Shown here: positions 1 to 12,060 of the stretch, in pieces | How positions within the stretch are numbered: position 1 is the stretch's first letter | Layout: every line of letters starts with the position of its first letter | Assembly (NCBI GenBank): GCA_037074615.1 | Contig: CM073518.1 | Coordinates: 8,308,001 to 8,372,000 of the forward strand | DNA: 64,000 bases | Source: Leucaena leucocephala | Taxonomy: Eukaryota; Streptophyta; Magnoliopsida; Fabales; Fabaceae | Reading direction: 5' to 3' | Notes under the pieces: model-generated | The model's input: only the letters and a program-made list of their open reading frames with translations | Database searches by the model: none | Told to the model about the DNA's origin: nothing | Translations under genes and position numbers: made by a program

Positions 1-23
1 CCTGGATCAACCTGTCTCTGGGG

Positions 24-263
24 CTATACCGGTTGTGGTTCTCTACTAGCTGATTCTGAAGGCTCGGGTGGCCTCAGGTTGCTCACTGCTTCAGCTACTG
101 CTGCAGCTATGGCAGCATCTCTTTCTTGCTCATTGCGTGCCTGAGCTGCCCGCATTTCTTCAATCATCTTTTGTTGTTGTTCTAATCGCTCTAAAATTAT
201 TTGATTAATATTTCCAGCCTCGCACAGTTCTTCAGCTGGAATAGTTCTTGTTGTTCGAACCAT
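24..263 (-). pseudogene. gag N-terminal fragment, Ty3-gypsy (Tekay/Del-like)
   Basis: A 79-codon frame starts with ATG at 263 and ends at a TAG at 24-26. It begins MVRTTRT and continues with a glutamine/glutamate/alanine-rich, probably coiled-coil stretch (ILERLEQQQKMIEEMRAAQA), the kind of N-terminus seen in Tekay/Del chromovirus gag. It lies downstream, on the minus strand, of the LTR at 1229-4047 and its primer-binding site, which is where gag belongs. The early stop and the window edge mean only the N-terminus is seen; the rest of the polyprotein would be left of position 1. Family assignment is by composition and position only. Confidence 0.6.
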
Positions 264-415
264 GTTGTTATACTATAACGCAGAAGGGAATGCGGTAAAT
301 AACAATTCTCATATCATTTCAAACATAGCATACAAGGTATATGTCACAGCCATACATGTACTACTATACTGATCTTTTATACATTATGTACATTGAAAAC
401 ATTACCTTGTATACC

Positions 416-1114
416 CTAGTCCTTCTTAAACTTTATTCTAATAAATTCTCCTACCAAGTAGATCCAGTCAGATACAGTACAATATGGTTCTTCGTCAAAA
501 TATCGATCCAACTCTATTCTCCAGGTAGGAGTAGTCGGCAATACATCATCCATAATCTCTAGCCAAAGACCCAAGGTTAACACATTTGGATCCCAGGCTT
601 GATATATGGCTTTTACTCTTATGATAAAACTCTGATAAACCATATAACCTTGATCTACATCTCTGATCAGGGTCTGCCTCAGCTCACATAGCTATCGGGC
701 TAATACTACCGAGCTCTCAAATTGTTCTCTACTCAGGTTCTTCCCTGGCACCATCCTTACGATCAGATTTCCTAAAGTTATCTCTACTAGTGTCACTCTG
801 GACTTACTGGGACCTGGTGCATCAATCTGATCAAGTACTGGACTAGATCCTATAATGTTTGCTACATTTGGAGGCACCACATTTATGGGAATGGCAGGAA
901 TAGGACCTTCCATCACCATCTCCTTCTGATCATTCACCATAAAATTTGATCCTACTGAAGAACTGTCCGCTTCAGAGTCACTAACTACTGGAGGTATCCA
1001 AGGATCAAAGTCATTGTTCATTATCTCCTCTTCTGAACTATCCGAACTAGAGACTTTTAGTCTAGGATCCCATTGATTCACCGTGGTTTTGGATCCGGAT
1101 CTATATCTATTCAT
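416..1114 (-). pseudogene. Extra ORF between primer-binding site and gag, one in-frame stop
   Basis: Two minus-strand frames, 1114-692 (140 codons) and 643-416 (75 codons), are in the same register and are separated by a TAG at 692-694, giving about 232 codons with one stop. The N-terminal part is acidic and serine-rich (SSSDSSEEE, then DSEADSSS). The C-terminal part is tryptophan-containing and looks folded (LWLEIMDDVLP, TPTWRIELDRYF). It starts about 100 bp after the primer-binding site and ends about 150 bp before gag, so it is carried by the same retroelement. I do not recognise the protein. Extra ORFs upstream of gag are known from Ogre-type elements, but I see no motif tying this to them. 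It could be a captured host fragment or an element-specific accessory protein. Confidence 0.45.
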
Positions 1115-1212
1115 CCTGCAAATACTAACTTAGTGTCAATTATGACAGCTTTATCATGGTATACCTATCTATAAATCATCTACTCAGAGCATTTCCTAAG
1201 CCAGAATCCTTT

Positions 1213-1224
1213 GCTCTGATACCA
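1213..1224 (-). other. Primer-binding site, initiator tRNA-Met type
   Basis: On the minus strand this reads TGGTATCAGAGC, the usual plant initiator tRNA-Met primer-binding site. It is separated by four bases from the LTR end at 1229, and fixes both the element orientation and the LTR boundary. Confidence 0.85.
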
Positions 1225-1228
1225 AAAT

Positions 1229-4047
1229 GTCACATCCTTACTTTCGTACATCTTAGGGGTCATTTGGTAGCATTTAGAACCACTTTCAAGGTCATTGAAG
1301 TCCAATTTCTCAATCTGGAAATTTTTTCTTCTCGAGTACTGTTCTCTGTATAAATTCTAGATGAGTGACCTGACTTCGAAAAATCATAATTAATTATAGA
1401 AAAATTGAAATGAAGTGGTTCCAATTGCTACATGAATATAACTCAATTATATTTTAGGTAAAAATCACTCATTGACCAATATTTGACCAAGTCAACATGG
1501 GTCAATGTTTCAACTTTACTGTTCATCCCACGTTTTTCTCCTAAATCCAGCATTCTGGTCCCAAGTTTGTAAATTTATAACTCCATGTGTAGACATCCAA
1601 ATGAGGCATATTATATATCAAATCGAATATTAATATGTATAATATTTACCATAAAAATTTCATACAATTATTCATCCATTTACTATTTTTAATCATGGGT
1701 CAATCCTCATTAGGTCACCACGTGTTACTGTTCATAGTGGTAAATTTTAGCATTTCAACTTTGCATACACATGCATACATCCATCATATATCAGTTAAAC
1801 AATACTCATTATTAATTAATAAATTGTTATACATCATAACATATACAGAATTCATATTTCTAATACATCATTCCTGCCTGAAATCTGGCAGCATAACTGC
1901 TACCTTTCGTCTTTAGAAAGTAACCGATATTGTACCGATTCGGTAATTCCTGTAAGAACTAAAATTCTACGTAAGTACCCAGGAAATACTGGATGAACCG
2001 GCTAGGTCCACTCACTTCCAACCTCCTTAGACAGCACCTACGTACACAGTACGTATCAGTTCCTTTCTTTACCATTTTGCCAGAATTTCGGCAGCTTAAC
2101 GGCGTCCTTTAAGATTTCCAAAATTTACTTCGACATAGCCTCCCCTGTAATGGGTTATTTGGGATGAGATTCGAGGGAATCTCAGTAGTAATAATCATAA
2201 CAATATATGTAATGCAGAGTGACAGTGCTTGCTTGTGATTGTGTACTGATAAGCATGCTGCGTGCTTCCATATTCAATAACATATGATCATAGCATTGTA
2301 ATAGAGCTTCAAGCATAATATATAAGACAACAATCCAACCAAACAATAGCACAACCAATCACAAAGACATTACATAAAAGCTAGGATTAGTTACTACCTC
2401 AAAGGCTTAGTAGAACTCTAGAACCTCTATACTGCTTCCAACTCCGCCAGAACTTCCTTTCTTCTTTCTTTCTCTCACTTTCTCTCTCAATAACTTCCTT
2501 ATCTCTCTAAAATGCTCCTTGTCCGTGTTGAATGAAGAGCTAGGGAGTATTTATAGTTTTGATGGATGGCATTTTTGTAATTTTGAAGCCATCTGAACTT
2601 GTGGTCCTTGTTTTTCCGGAATTTCCTATTTTTCTTTATTCCCCTTTACTGCATCACCAAGGGACACCTAAGGGGACACCTCACCCCTCACATTTATCAC
2701 ATGGCACAATTGGAGGGAGCTAGAAGCCTTCTGGAAGATTTCCGATCCAATCCGGTACCGGCCCGATCTGTCTCCTCGAAAACTGAACCGTTTTCTGAAT
2801 CTAATTTTTCTAAGAATCCATATTATGTCTTCTGAATTTAAATTTAGTATCTGGATCCTTTATATCATTAACATTTTCATACTAGGTCTAAACTCAATTA
2901 TAGATCCCCTGCAAAATGACCAAAATGCCCTTGGTGCCCTCTCTTGTCCTATTTTAACCCTAAGGGCAAAATCGTCATTTCACACCTTTTTGTACCTGGT
3001 CAAAGCATATACTGGATCTAGTCAACCTTACTTATGTATGTCTTAGCTTCTGAGACTGTTCAGAATGACCAAAATGCCCTCCATTCATCTACTACCCTTT
3101 AGTACAATATAGGGGCATTTTCGTAATTTTGTACTTTTCCGTGGTTCTGCTGGACACTGGCCCACCTATCAGTCCAAGAGTCTTACTGGGCCTTTGATGG
3201 CGCCATTATTGGGCCTTCTAGGTCCATTACCTTTATGGCACGCATTACGAGGAATATTCTCCTGGCATAGTTCATCAAATATTTTAACTATTATTCACCG
3301 TTTATACACATTTCCGGACACCGGCTCCTTTTCCCAGATATAATGGCCTACTGTGTTCAGGCATCCCTGTGGGTCATAACAGTCATCTGACTGAGGTCAT
3401 CCGATCTCATTCAGTCCCTTTTTAAATACCGAAAAATTTCCCTATCGGATACCTGGAGGCCTCACACTCCTGTCTGTATTTGATATTTTGTGAATAACTT
3501 TTTCTACAGACCTCCTATCGGTATTCTGTCAGTTTCCTGACATCCGTCCCATAAGGACGCATCATCCTGTAATTTCTCACTTATATCTGAAATCTAGGAT
3601 ATCCGGTAGGAATTTTTATAACTTTTAGACGATCAGATCATTTTTGGCTATCTGAAGTCTTCAAAAATTCCGGTATTAAGCTGGATTACCCAGCATCACT
3701 TGCCCTATCCTCTGGTGAAATCTGGAGCTGAAATGCTGTCAGACAGTCCAAACCCACTTCTGGCCTATCTTTCTTTAATTATACTTTAGCCCCAGGGAAC
3801 TTTTCTTCTTTGCAATTAAGTCCCTTAAATTTGGCTAAAATTACACTTTAAGACCCCACATTTTTTGTCTACCTTTCTTTCCTAGCCTTAAACTTTCCAT
3901 AATTGCACTTAAGTCCTTTCATTTCCTTTCTTTTTCAATTTAATCCTTTTCTTTACATAAAGAACCACATCTTTTTCCTGAAAAATAACTCATATATTCA
4001 ATTCAATCTGTACATAGAAATCAGTACAGAAAATTAAGGATATTACA
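1229..4047 (-). mobile_element. 5' LTR of minus-strand Ty3-gypsy element (about 2.8 kb)
   Basis: On the minus strand the LTR opens TGTAATATCC at 4047 and closes GGATGTGACA at 1229, directly followed by the primer-binding site. It contains a TATA box (2543-2556), a hairpin with arms TGAGATTC/GAATCTCA (2165-2184) and sequence shared with the LTRs at 10473, 19672 and 28758. The body of the element lies to the left, mostly outside the window, so no target duplication can be checked. It interrupts the plus-strand Tat/Athila-like pol that resumes at 4048. Confidence 0.85.
2543..2556 (-). promoter_or_regulatory. LTR TATA box
   Basis: On the minus strand this reads CTATAAATACTCCC. The same TATAAATAC core recurs at the equivalent place in the LTRs at 10473, 15303, 19672, 28758 and 59883. 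Confidence 0.6.
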
Positions 4048-5970
4048 CCCTACCCTACTACTTTAAAAGCACTTAGATCTTTTCTGGGGCATGTTGGATT
4101 TTACAAAAGGTTTATCAAAGACTTTAGCAAAATTGCTCTACCACTCTCAAAACTTCTGCAAAAAGATACTGATTTTGTTTTCTCTACTAATTGCAAATAG
4201 GCTTTTGAAAAATTGAAGGATAGGTTAGTTTTTCCACCTATCCTAACTTCACCAAATTGGGATCTTCCTTTTGAACTATCATGTGATGCTTCCAATTATG
4301 CTGTGGGAGCTATGATAGGTCAAAAGGAAGGTAATTTATCTAGAGTGATTGCCTATACCTCAAAAACACTTGATGCTGCTCAAATTAATTACACCATTAC
4401 TGAGTAAGAATTGATTACAATCGTAGTGGCTTTGGATAAATTTAGAGCTTATCTCGTTAACTCCAAAGTTGTTGTCTACACAGATCATGCAGTCATCAAG
4501 TATTTGTTCCATAAACCTCAATCTAAGCCAAGACTTCTATGATGGATGCTAGTACTTCAAGAGTTTGATATAGAAGTGAGGGATCGAGCTGAAAATGTGA
4601 ACCATACATGTTGTAGATCATCTAAGCAGATTACCAACAGATACCAGGGGAGTACTCAGTTCTAATCTTATTTGTGTTTCTTTCCCTGATCAATCTCTTT
4701 GTTTGGTTGCTATTGTGGAACCTTGGTATGCTCATTTAGTTGATTTCATTGAAACTGACATAATCCCTTCCATTTGACTATATTTTAGGCCCTAAAGCTC
4801 AAGAGTGAATCTAAATACTTTATTTGGGACAAACCTTTTCTCTGGAGGTTGTGCTCATACCAAGTATTGAGATGATGTATCCAGACCAAAGTCACAAATC
4901 AGTTTTAGAAGCTTACCATTCATGGGTTTGTGGTGGCCATTTTGGGGGAAAAAGGACTGCATGTAGGGTCATTAAATCTAGTTTCTATTGGCTTTTAAAG
5001 ATGCTTTTGAATTTTGTAGAGCTTGTGATAGGTGCCAAAGATTTGGGGGGATTAGTAAAAGGCATGAGATGCCGCAACAACCTATTCTATTTTCTGTGAG
5101 ATTTTTTATGTTTGGGGAATAGATTTCATGGGACCTTTTCCACCTTCAACAGGGTTTCATTACATTTTATTAGCTGTAGACTATTTATCTAGGTGGGTGA
5201 AGGATATCCCTACAAGACTAGATGAAACCCAAACGGTCTCCAAGTTTCTAAGGTCTTATATCTTTAGTAGATTTGGAGTACCGAAAGTAGTAATCAGTGA
5301 TCAAGGCACCTATTTTTGCAATAAGTTAATCAATAGCTTATTGGCAAAATATGGTGTAACTCATAAAATCTCAACACCATACCACCCTCAAACTAAAGGT
5401 CTAGCAGAGGTTTCTAATAGGGAGATAAAGCATATTTTAGAAAAGATTGTTAAGCCATCCAATAAGGATTGGAACTTGAGACTTGATGATGGTTTATGGG
5501 CATACAGAACAGCTTTTAAAACCCCTCTAGGCATGTCCCCTTATAGGACAGTTTTTGGGAAAGCTTGTCACATGCCTCTGGATATAGAGCGCAAGACATT
5601 TTGGTTTGTGAAAGCTTGCAATGAGGACCTTGTAGAAGCGAGTTAAGAGCGGTTGTTGCAGATTCAAGAGCTAGAAGAGATTAGATTGGATGCCTACAAC
5701 AGCTCTGAGATTTATAAACAAAAGATAAAGGCATTCCATGTTGGCCATATCCCGAGGAAGAGGTTTAAGGAAGGTGATAGAGTGTTAAGGTTACTAAGCT
5801 AGGTTTAAGTTCAAACATGGTAAATTCAAAACTAGCTAGGATGGACCTTACATAGTTGTCAAAGTCCATGACTTTGTGATGATCGAGTTGAAAGAAAAGG
5901 CGACGGGAAAAATCTTCCAGGCAAATAGCCACCTCTTAAAACTTTATGAGGAATCTGCTTTATCGCCTTG
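4048..5970 (+). pseudogene. Tat/Athila-like Ty3-gypsy pol: RT end, RNase H, integrase
   Basis: Starts in the reverse transcriptase C-terminus (frame 1 from 4048, with LRSFLGHVGFYKRFIKDFSK), then RNase H (LSCDASNYAVGAMIGQ, about 4270-4320), then the integrase zinc region (CGGHFGG near 4930) and catalytic core. In the 172-codon core frame (5128-5646) D18, D58 and E94 give the D-D-35-E pattern (AVDYLSRW, ISDQG, GLAEVSN). The tail FGKACHMPLDIERK is typical of Athila/Tat integrases, and degenerate coding continues to about 5970. In-frame stops near 4198, 4405, 4540 and 5645 and frameshifts around 4600-5120 make it dead. The left edge is the insertion point of the minus-strand gypsy element; the element continues after the CACTA insertion at 24209. 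Confidence 0.85.
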
Positions 5971-6852
5971 AGGCCAGGTTGTTCCTTTCCTATCTCTTAC
6001 CTTTTACAAATTTTCCTAATGTGATATGTTTGATATGATGGTTTGAGGATTGGAAAGGGATGATTCAATAGGATAGTATTTATTTTTAGTTTATTTCTAT
6101 TTATTTTCAGTTTATTTCTATTTTGCATAACACTCCGTTATTGTCCATGTTTCGCTTATTCAATATTAGTTATCTGAGGTGCTTACACACTCATATGCAT
6201 GATTTTAGCTTACCGATCCTGTCATCTTTGCTTTACTTGTATTGCTTTGTATGATTTGAATGTGACTGCGAGCTTCATTGTCAAATTTGTATTGAGTGAT
6301 GTGTTTGCCAACTATGTTGGAGCTAGATTTAATTGACCTTATATAGTGCTATGATTTCTACATCTTTACTGACAATAAGGACACTATCAAGTTTAAGTGT
6401 GGGGGAGATCTTGTCTCTGTGCTAATTAATGTAAAAATTCTTCAATTAATCTAATATTTCATCACAAAGTTTTTGGTTTTTGATCTTAATGTGTGATGAA
6501 TTACTGAAAATTGGATCCTCACTTTAAATTGTTTTGTCCTTAACTAAAAAGGTTTAAGTGTAAAAGATGGTTCGGGTTTTGAAAACTATCACATGGTAGT
6601 CTCTGTGAAAATTGGTTGTGACCTTCACTGTTTTCAGTTGCGACAGAATTTTGGACTTAATATGCTCTCTGTGAAAATAGATGTGACGCGAGTGTATTTA
6701 GGATACGACTACACCTCTCTGTGTATTTGTGTCACGATAGGAACCTTTCCTGGTCATGACTAGTTTTGGTAAGTTTAGAGCTAGCACTCACTGTGAAACT
6801 TGGTTGCGACCTTCACTGTTTGTAGTTGCGACCTCAGTGCGACAATGTCCAT
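5971..6852 (+). mobile_element. 3' non-coding region of the Tat/Athila-like element, left part
   Basis: No gene. A purine-rich TTTAAGTGTGGGGGAGA motif (about 6392-6408) is typical of the post-integrase region of this lineage. From about 6600 to 6845 there are repeated blocks of CTCTGTGAAA with TTGTGACC, TTGCGAC and GTCACGA, imperfect forms of the GTCGCGAC motif that recurs in the LTR at 25463. The region stops at the CACTA insertion and resumes at 24209. Confidence 0.6.
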
Positions 6853-7330
6853 CACTACTGTAAACAAGGCTTTCTAAATCAGTTTAAAATGGTATTCTAC
6901 ACCGGATAAATAACCGGTGTAAAAACAAACGTGTAGAAAGTGAGACATTCTAAACTGATCAGATATCTGATGTAGAAAGCGAGACATTCTAAACCGGATT
7001 CAAGGAAAACCGGTGTATGAACAGATTTTCTACACTGGTATGTGAATGTCAGCTGTATATTAATGAATTTTTTACATCTAGTGTATTTATATGGGCATTG
7101 TATATATATATTAGGTTATTTTCTACACCGGTTGTGTTAACGACTGTTGTAGATTATGCTATTTTCTACACTAGTTTTTTTAATGACCAGTATAGATTAT
7201 GCTATTTTCTACATCGGTTGTTTTAATAATCGGTGTAGATTATTATTTTCTACTCCGGTTGTGTTCATGACAGGCGTAGATTGCAGATGTAGATTAGTCA
7301 TTTTTACACCTTACAATTAGCACAATCGAT
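6853..7330 (-). repeat. CACTA 3' subterminal repeats
   Basis: Repeated units of about 55-60 bp built on TTTCTACACCGGTTGT...GTGTAGATTATG alternate in both orientations (for example near 6895-6925, 7125-7160, 7205-7245). Such arrays bind the TNPA-type protein in En/Spm elements; here that role is inferred from position and pattern. Confidence 0.75.
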
Positions 7331-7559
7331 AATTTTTGTCCTGTTTAAATGTAGGTTTAAAAAACCTCCAGTTCAACGTTTCATTACCCTTTCCCCTGAA
7401 GCTTCCAAATATACAACTCAAAGATACAAAAGCGGAGAAAGAATTCAATAAATATATTATTGATTTAATAAAATTGAATACAAAAATTGAACAATTTGAA
7501 GAGAAAAATAAAAGAATGTATTCCTTGAAACACAAATACTAGTGAGAATGAATGAATTG

Positions 7560-10440
7560 AACAAAAAACTCAGCCCAAAGATTGCGTAGCCCTCAATATC
7601 TTGTATAGGAAATGGGTCAGATTGATCAAACATCTGAAATATCAAATTAAGGCATTACTAGTATATGTTAAATTAACAAGAAGTATGAAATCATTAGGAA
7701 ACATAATTGTACCTCCTCAGGTTTATTAGTCCTATTTGACAAAATAATATTCATCATGTGTCTAACGATGTAGAAGTCGCACAAGTTGCTTTCTCTGGGC
7801 TGCCTTCGACTCTATAATATTAACATGATAAGCATTATTTTTCAAGAGCAAAACGTGGAGTATAAGATGTAATAGTTTAATTACCTTCAGTATGATCCAT
7901 TCAGGGTCCATCACCGAGTTGGCGTGCTTAAGATCCCTAGCAATTTTGAACGTCCTCATAGCCCTATGACCAAAGTTATAAGGTTAGTAACCCATTTATT
8001 ACAAAGACCATATATATTACAAAGACCATTGTTATGTATATAAGAAAACTCAAGAGTTCATAATCTTCTTGACATCAACCCCTGGTTTGTAATAGAGGGA
8101 GCATAAGAAGAAAACTTTATAACTGTGCTTACATAGGACGACCAATTGCCAATTATTGCTGTAGAAATTAATTAAAAAATAATGAGTATTATCATTAATC
8201 AAATACAAAACTTGTATGAAATAAAATGAAATATTATTATTATTACTCTTGCATATATGGTGCAAAGAAACAATCAATTTTGATTTGACCGACCCTCCTT
8301 GTTATGTATTGAAGTCGCAAAGCTTGAGAGGTCCCTTTTGCCTAAATTTGAATTAGGCATAGGAATCCAAACTTATCTTGTTTACCCTTGGAAACCAACT
8401 CAGCTTGCATATACCAACAGTTAATGTAAACTTGTTAATTAGTTATAAGAGTTGAATTTTGTTATTACATGTATTTACATTTAAGTTAGACTTACATCAA
8501 AAACACTTGGATGCACCCGGAGGTCAGTTTATCCTGAGGAGTGAGGAGAGATTTCACATCGGTATGGTCAAGAAAGGCCAGAGCCCCTGCGTTGCCTATA
8601 ACTGAATCCATAGGCAATGCGTCCACATGGAACGTTTTGTCATCTACCAATCAGATGACACGTTGCATGGCACTCAAATTGGGAGGTGTGGGAAGTTGGC
8701 TTTGGGAAGACGTGACATTCTCCAAAACAAGATACTTTGGCCATAATATGAAAGTCCCCTTTGCTTGCATCACTGTTTTCACCTCATCAGTAGGAATTGG
8801 GACAAGAGCATATTCAACTATCACGTCTTCAACTGTCACCCTCAATTGATCTTCCTAAATTTGGATGTGGTGGGCAGTTGCTCCTAAGCTGTAGAAGGAA
8901 TTATGTACCACTAACTGTCTAATTGGATCCTCCATATATGGGTCACATGGTTCAACATCCTCAGACACCGACGCGGCCATGCAACAACTCCCTTTAGTTC
9001 TGTGAAGGAGTGCATGTGAGAGCGTTTGGGGGGCACTTGGCTCTTGTTGCCTTGTTGTCACCATGGACAATATTTCTTCCTTGAGCTTTGTCAAGCCCTC
9101 TTGTAATCGTGCCTTAAATGAAGCTTCTGCTTTTGCCCTAGCCTCTGCCCAAATCTCTGCATTAGCCTCTACCTTAATGGTGGATAACAATATTTCTAAC
9201 TCTGCCCTCGGCACCAAATGTGTAGAATGTCGATGCTCCAAAGTAATCTCTTATGCCTACACCTCCGCCAACTCCTCTAACACGACCCCCATGCTCTTGT
9301 TTACCCATAGCAACAGTCAAGATGTCATTTCTACCATCCGACTTAAAGGATCCATGGGCCTCTTGTTCTTTAAGACATGACTACAACATATAAAGAACAA
9401 ACATAAGAAATAATATAATTAGTCTACTAAAACAAAATAATAGAAATAGGTCTTACAATTTTTTCAGTAATCGTGGAAGCATGATAGCTTGTATATGTTT
9501 TGATCCTTGTTTGGTGAGCATATAACTATTTATCTTCACGACGTATTAGAGATGAGGGAGAAAGACTAACACTAGGATCCTCATAATTTTCTTCTAGTCT
9601 CTTCCTCTTGGCCCCCAACAAGTCTCTTTCAGCCTTCGCGTATCCTCCTTGAGACATTGCGTACGGGCAATCATTTTTGAGAGCATGTTCAATAGCTTTT
9701 GCCCTTTTTTCCTACAAATCAAGTCAAATGATAATCTGATACGTTTGTATTTGGTTCCAACACATACACAAGGAAGAAACATGGGAAATGCATTTGCAAG
9801 ACATTTGCGCATCAACTTACCATAGCTTCTGGCGTAGTCTGAATCCTAACAAATTCTTCCTAAGTAGCTTAGTCTATGAATTGATACTTGCTACATGGAA
9901 AAGGATGAGGCCGACCATCTTTGTCCCGGCCATGCACATAAAGACGAGCTAGTTGTGTCATGAATGCCCTCCAACGCTCACCACAGTAAGACAATGTCTT
10001 CTTCTTCAAGGCTTCATTGTTGAGACTTTTGTAAGTGAGCTGAAATAATTGCCATTGAAAACAGAGTTATCCATAAAGAGTTATGTTTCTCGATATTGCT
10101 CTGAATACAATATAAAATAGGTAGTTTATATACCCGAATAGTGTCCTAAATTTGGTTCTTCACGCGATCATCAACAGCATCCCAAGTCTGTATGGTGATG
10201 CTAGGCTTGTTGCATCCTAAGAGGCTGACATAACTAATGTACTTGGTCCTGTGTTCACCAACTGGGTTCCAACGTGAGTCAAACTCAATTGGTAGCAATT
10301 TCCCTTCCTTTTTGTCTTTCGCAATATTTTTCAATCGCGTTGCACTTCTGCCACTCCTTTGCGTAGAGTCGCTTAGAGCAGCGCTACTCTCATTATGATT
10401 AACACTAACTCCATATTCCTACATACGCAATAACAAAATC
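7560..10440 (-). pseudogene. CACTA second gene (TNPA-like): Transposase_24-, DUF8039- and Ulp1-like regions
   Basis: Fragments follow each other on the minus strand. At 10400-10146 and 9815-9560 are stretches resembling plant Ptta/En/Spm Transposase_24 (GEHRTKYISYV, TWDAVDDRVKNQI, CPYAMSQGGYAKAERDL). At 9241-8855 a coiled-coil-like EARAKAEASFKARLQEG region runs into a DUF8039-like block at 8845-8651 (LRVTVEDVIVEYALVPIP, GTFILWPKYLV). At 8277-8050 and about 7840-7690 is a Ulp1/C48-like cysteine-protease region (NNWQLVVLC, CSLYYKPGVDVKKIMNS, LCDFYIVRHMMNII). The usual catalytic His of HWQL is Asn here. Introns separate the pieces, and at least one frameshift joins 8855 to 8845. Domain names rest on recalled family patterns; the protease assignment is the surest. 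Confidence 0.6.
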
Positions 10441-12047
10441 AAACATAGTAAACATACTCAACCTATGTCCTTTGTAACACCCCAATTTCCAGGCCTAGAG
10501 ATTCAGAAAGTAAGCCTGAAATAGATAGACTACCAAACCTCTTTGAGCAGAAGTCCCAGGAATATACAGAGGGTTTTTAGGGACTAAACTACAAATAAGT
10601 GAAAGTCCAGGGACTTATATGAAAGTCCCTAGGGATATGGGCTGGCTCCTGTGTAAGATAACCTGATATGGGCGGGTTGTCGAGCCTTTCAATCTAAAAT
10701 GACTCCCGAAGAGTTCAGGGGACGAGTTGTTGAAAGAGAATTTCTAGAACTTTAGATGAAGGATAAGAAGAGGAGTAAAGATGCCAGAAAGAGAATTCAA
10801 GGGCATAATCGTAATTATGGGAAAGATCGGGCTGGTAGCCGATGAGTACCATATTTTGCCAAAAAATAGAGAAAATTATGCTGATCATTTCACTGAACTG
10901 TGAAATATGCATATGAGGTCTCTATAAGTATGAAAGAATTAGATATGTGACCAAGGGTAAAATGGTCATTTTTGGAAAGTGTGCGCGGGAGCATACTTTC
11001 AGGCAAAAATAGCCCGGTCCGAATTAAATATCTAAAAATATCGGGAGATAGAGAAAAGGATTCCGGGTTGAATGACGCGACACAGAATTTTGATTTGAGG
11101 TACCGATTTTTCTGTAAAAATTCCTGAAGATGGGAATTTACAGTTATAATTGGTAAAGGAAAGGTAGTCCGAATAGAGATGATCGGACCGTGGCCAGAGG
11201 CCATGCAGTGTTTTTAAGACCTATAGTGACACCAGGGAAGGCCCAGGCCCATAATATCAGTTCAGTGGTAAGAGGGTCCAGTGTCCGGGAAAATGAGCAA
11301 AATGACAAAAATGCCCTTATGTTATAGAATAACTAAAGAATGAGTAAAGGGTATTTTGGTCATTTGGCTAAGGTTAGTCAGTCCAGACAGGCTATCTGGA
11401 TAGTTGACCAGGGTCAGAGAATACTCTGGTAAGATGTGAAAAGACAATAATGCCCCTAGACCTAGTAAAGTAACAAAAGAGAGACTAAGGGCATTTTGGT
11501 AATTTACTAAGGGGTGTTTCTTGGGAATCGGGCCATCAGAGTACTTGGGCTGGATCAGAGACCCAAGATGATATTCCCAGGCCCAAAAACGTAGCCCAGC
11601 ATAAATGTGAGAAAAAGTGGCATTAAAATAATGATTTAGTGACTTTTCAGTAAAGTAAAGTTACTCGGTTGGCACGATAACCGAGGAGGTGATCAGATAA
11701 AGTCCAGGACTTATCTGGATAGAATTGGATGGCGTGAAGGGTGCCAGCAAGAGGCCACATGGCGCCAACATAGAGGAAGGAGAAAAGGTGAAGGACACGT
11801 GGCACGATCTCAGCTGTGTATTCCGGTGCAAGACTTTGAAACTGTCTGGAAACGCGGAGTCAGCTGGTGAGGTGTCCTAGGAGCCTGCATTTGCGCCATG
11901 TGACAAATTAGGTGTCCCCCTAAGGTGTCCCTTGAATGATGTCATGATGATGCAGTAAAGGGAATAAAGAAAATAGGAAATTCCAGAAAAAAACGGTAGC
12001 CACAAGTGCAGAAGGCTTCAAAATTACGGAAATACCATCCATGAAAG

Positions 12048-12060
12048 CTATAAATACCCC
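12048..12060 (+). promoter_or_regulatory. LTR TATA box
   Basis: CTATAAATACCCC, in the same context as the TATA boxes of the related LTRs; a GA-rich tract follows at 12100-12165. Confidence 0.6.

Noticed and set aside
8541..9380. Plus-strand ORFs of about 100 codons
   Set aside because: They are antisense to the better supported minus-strand CACTA gene.
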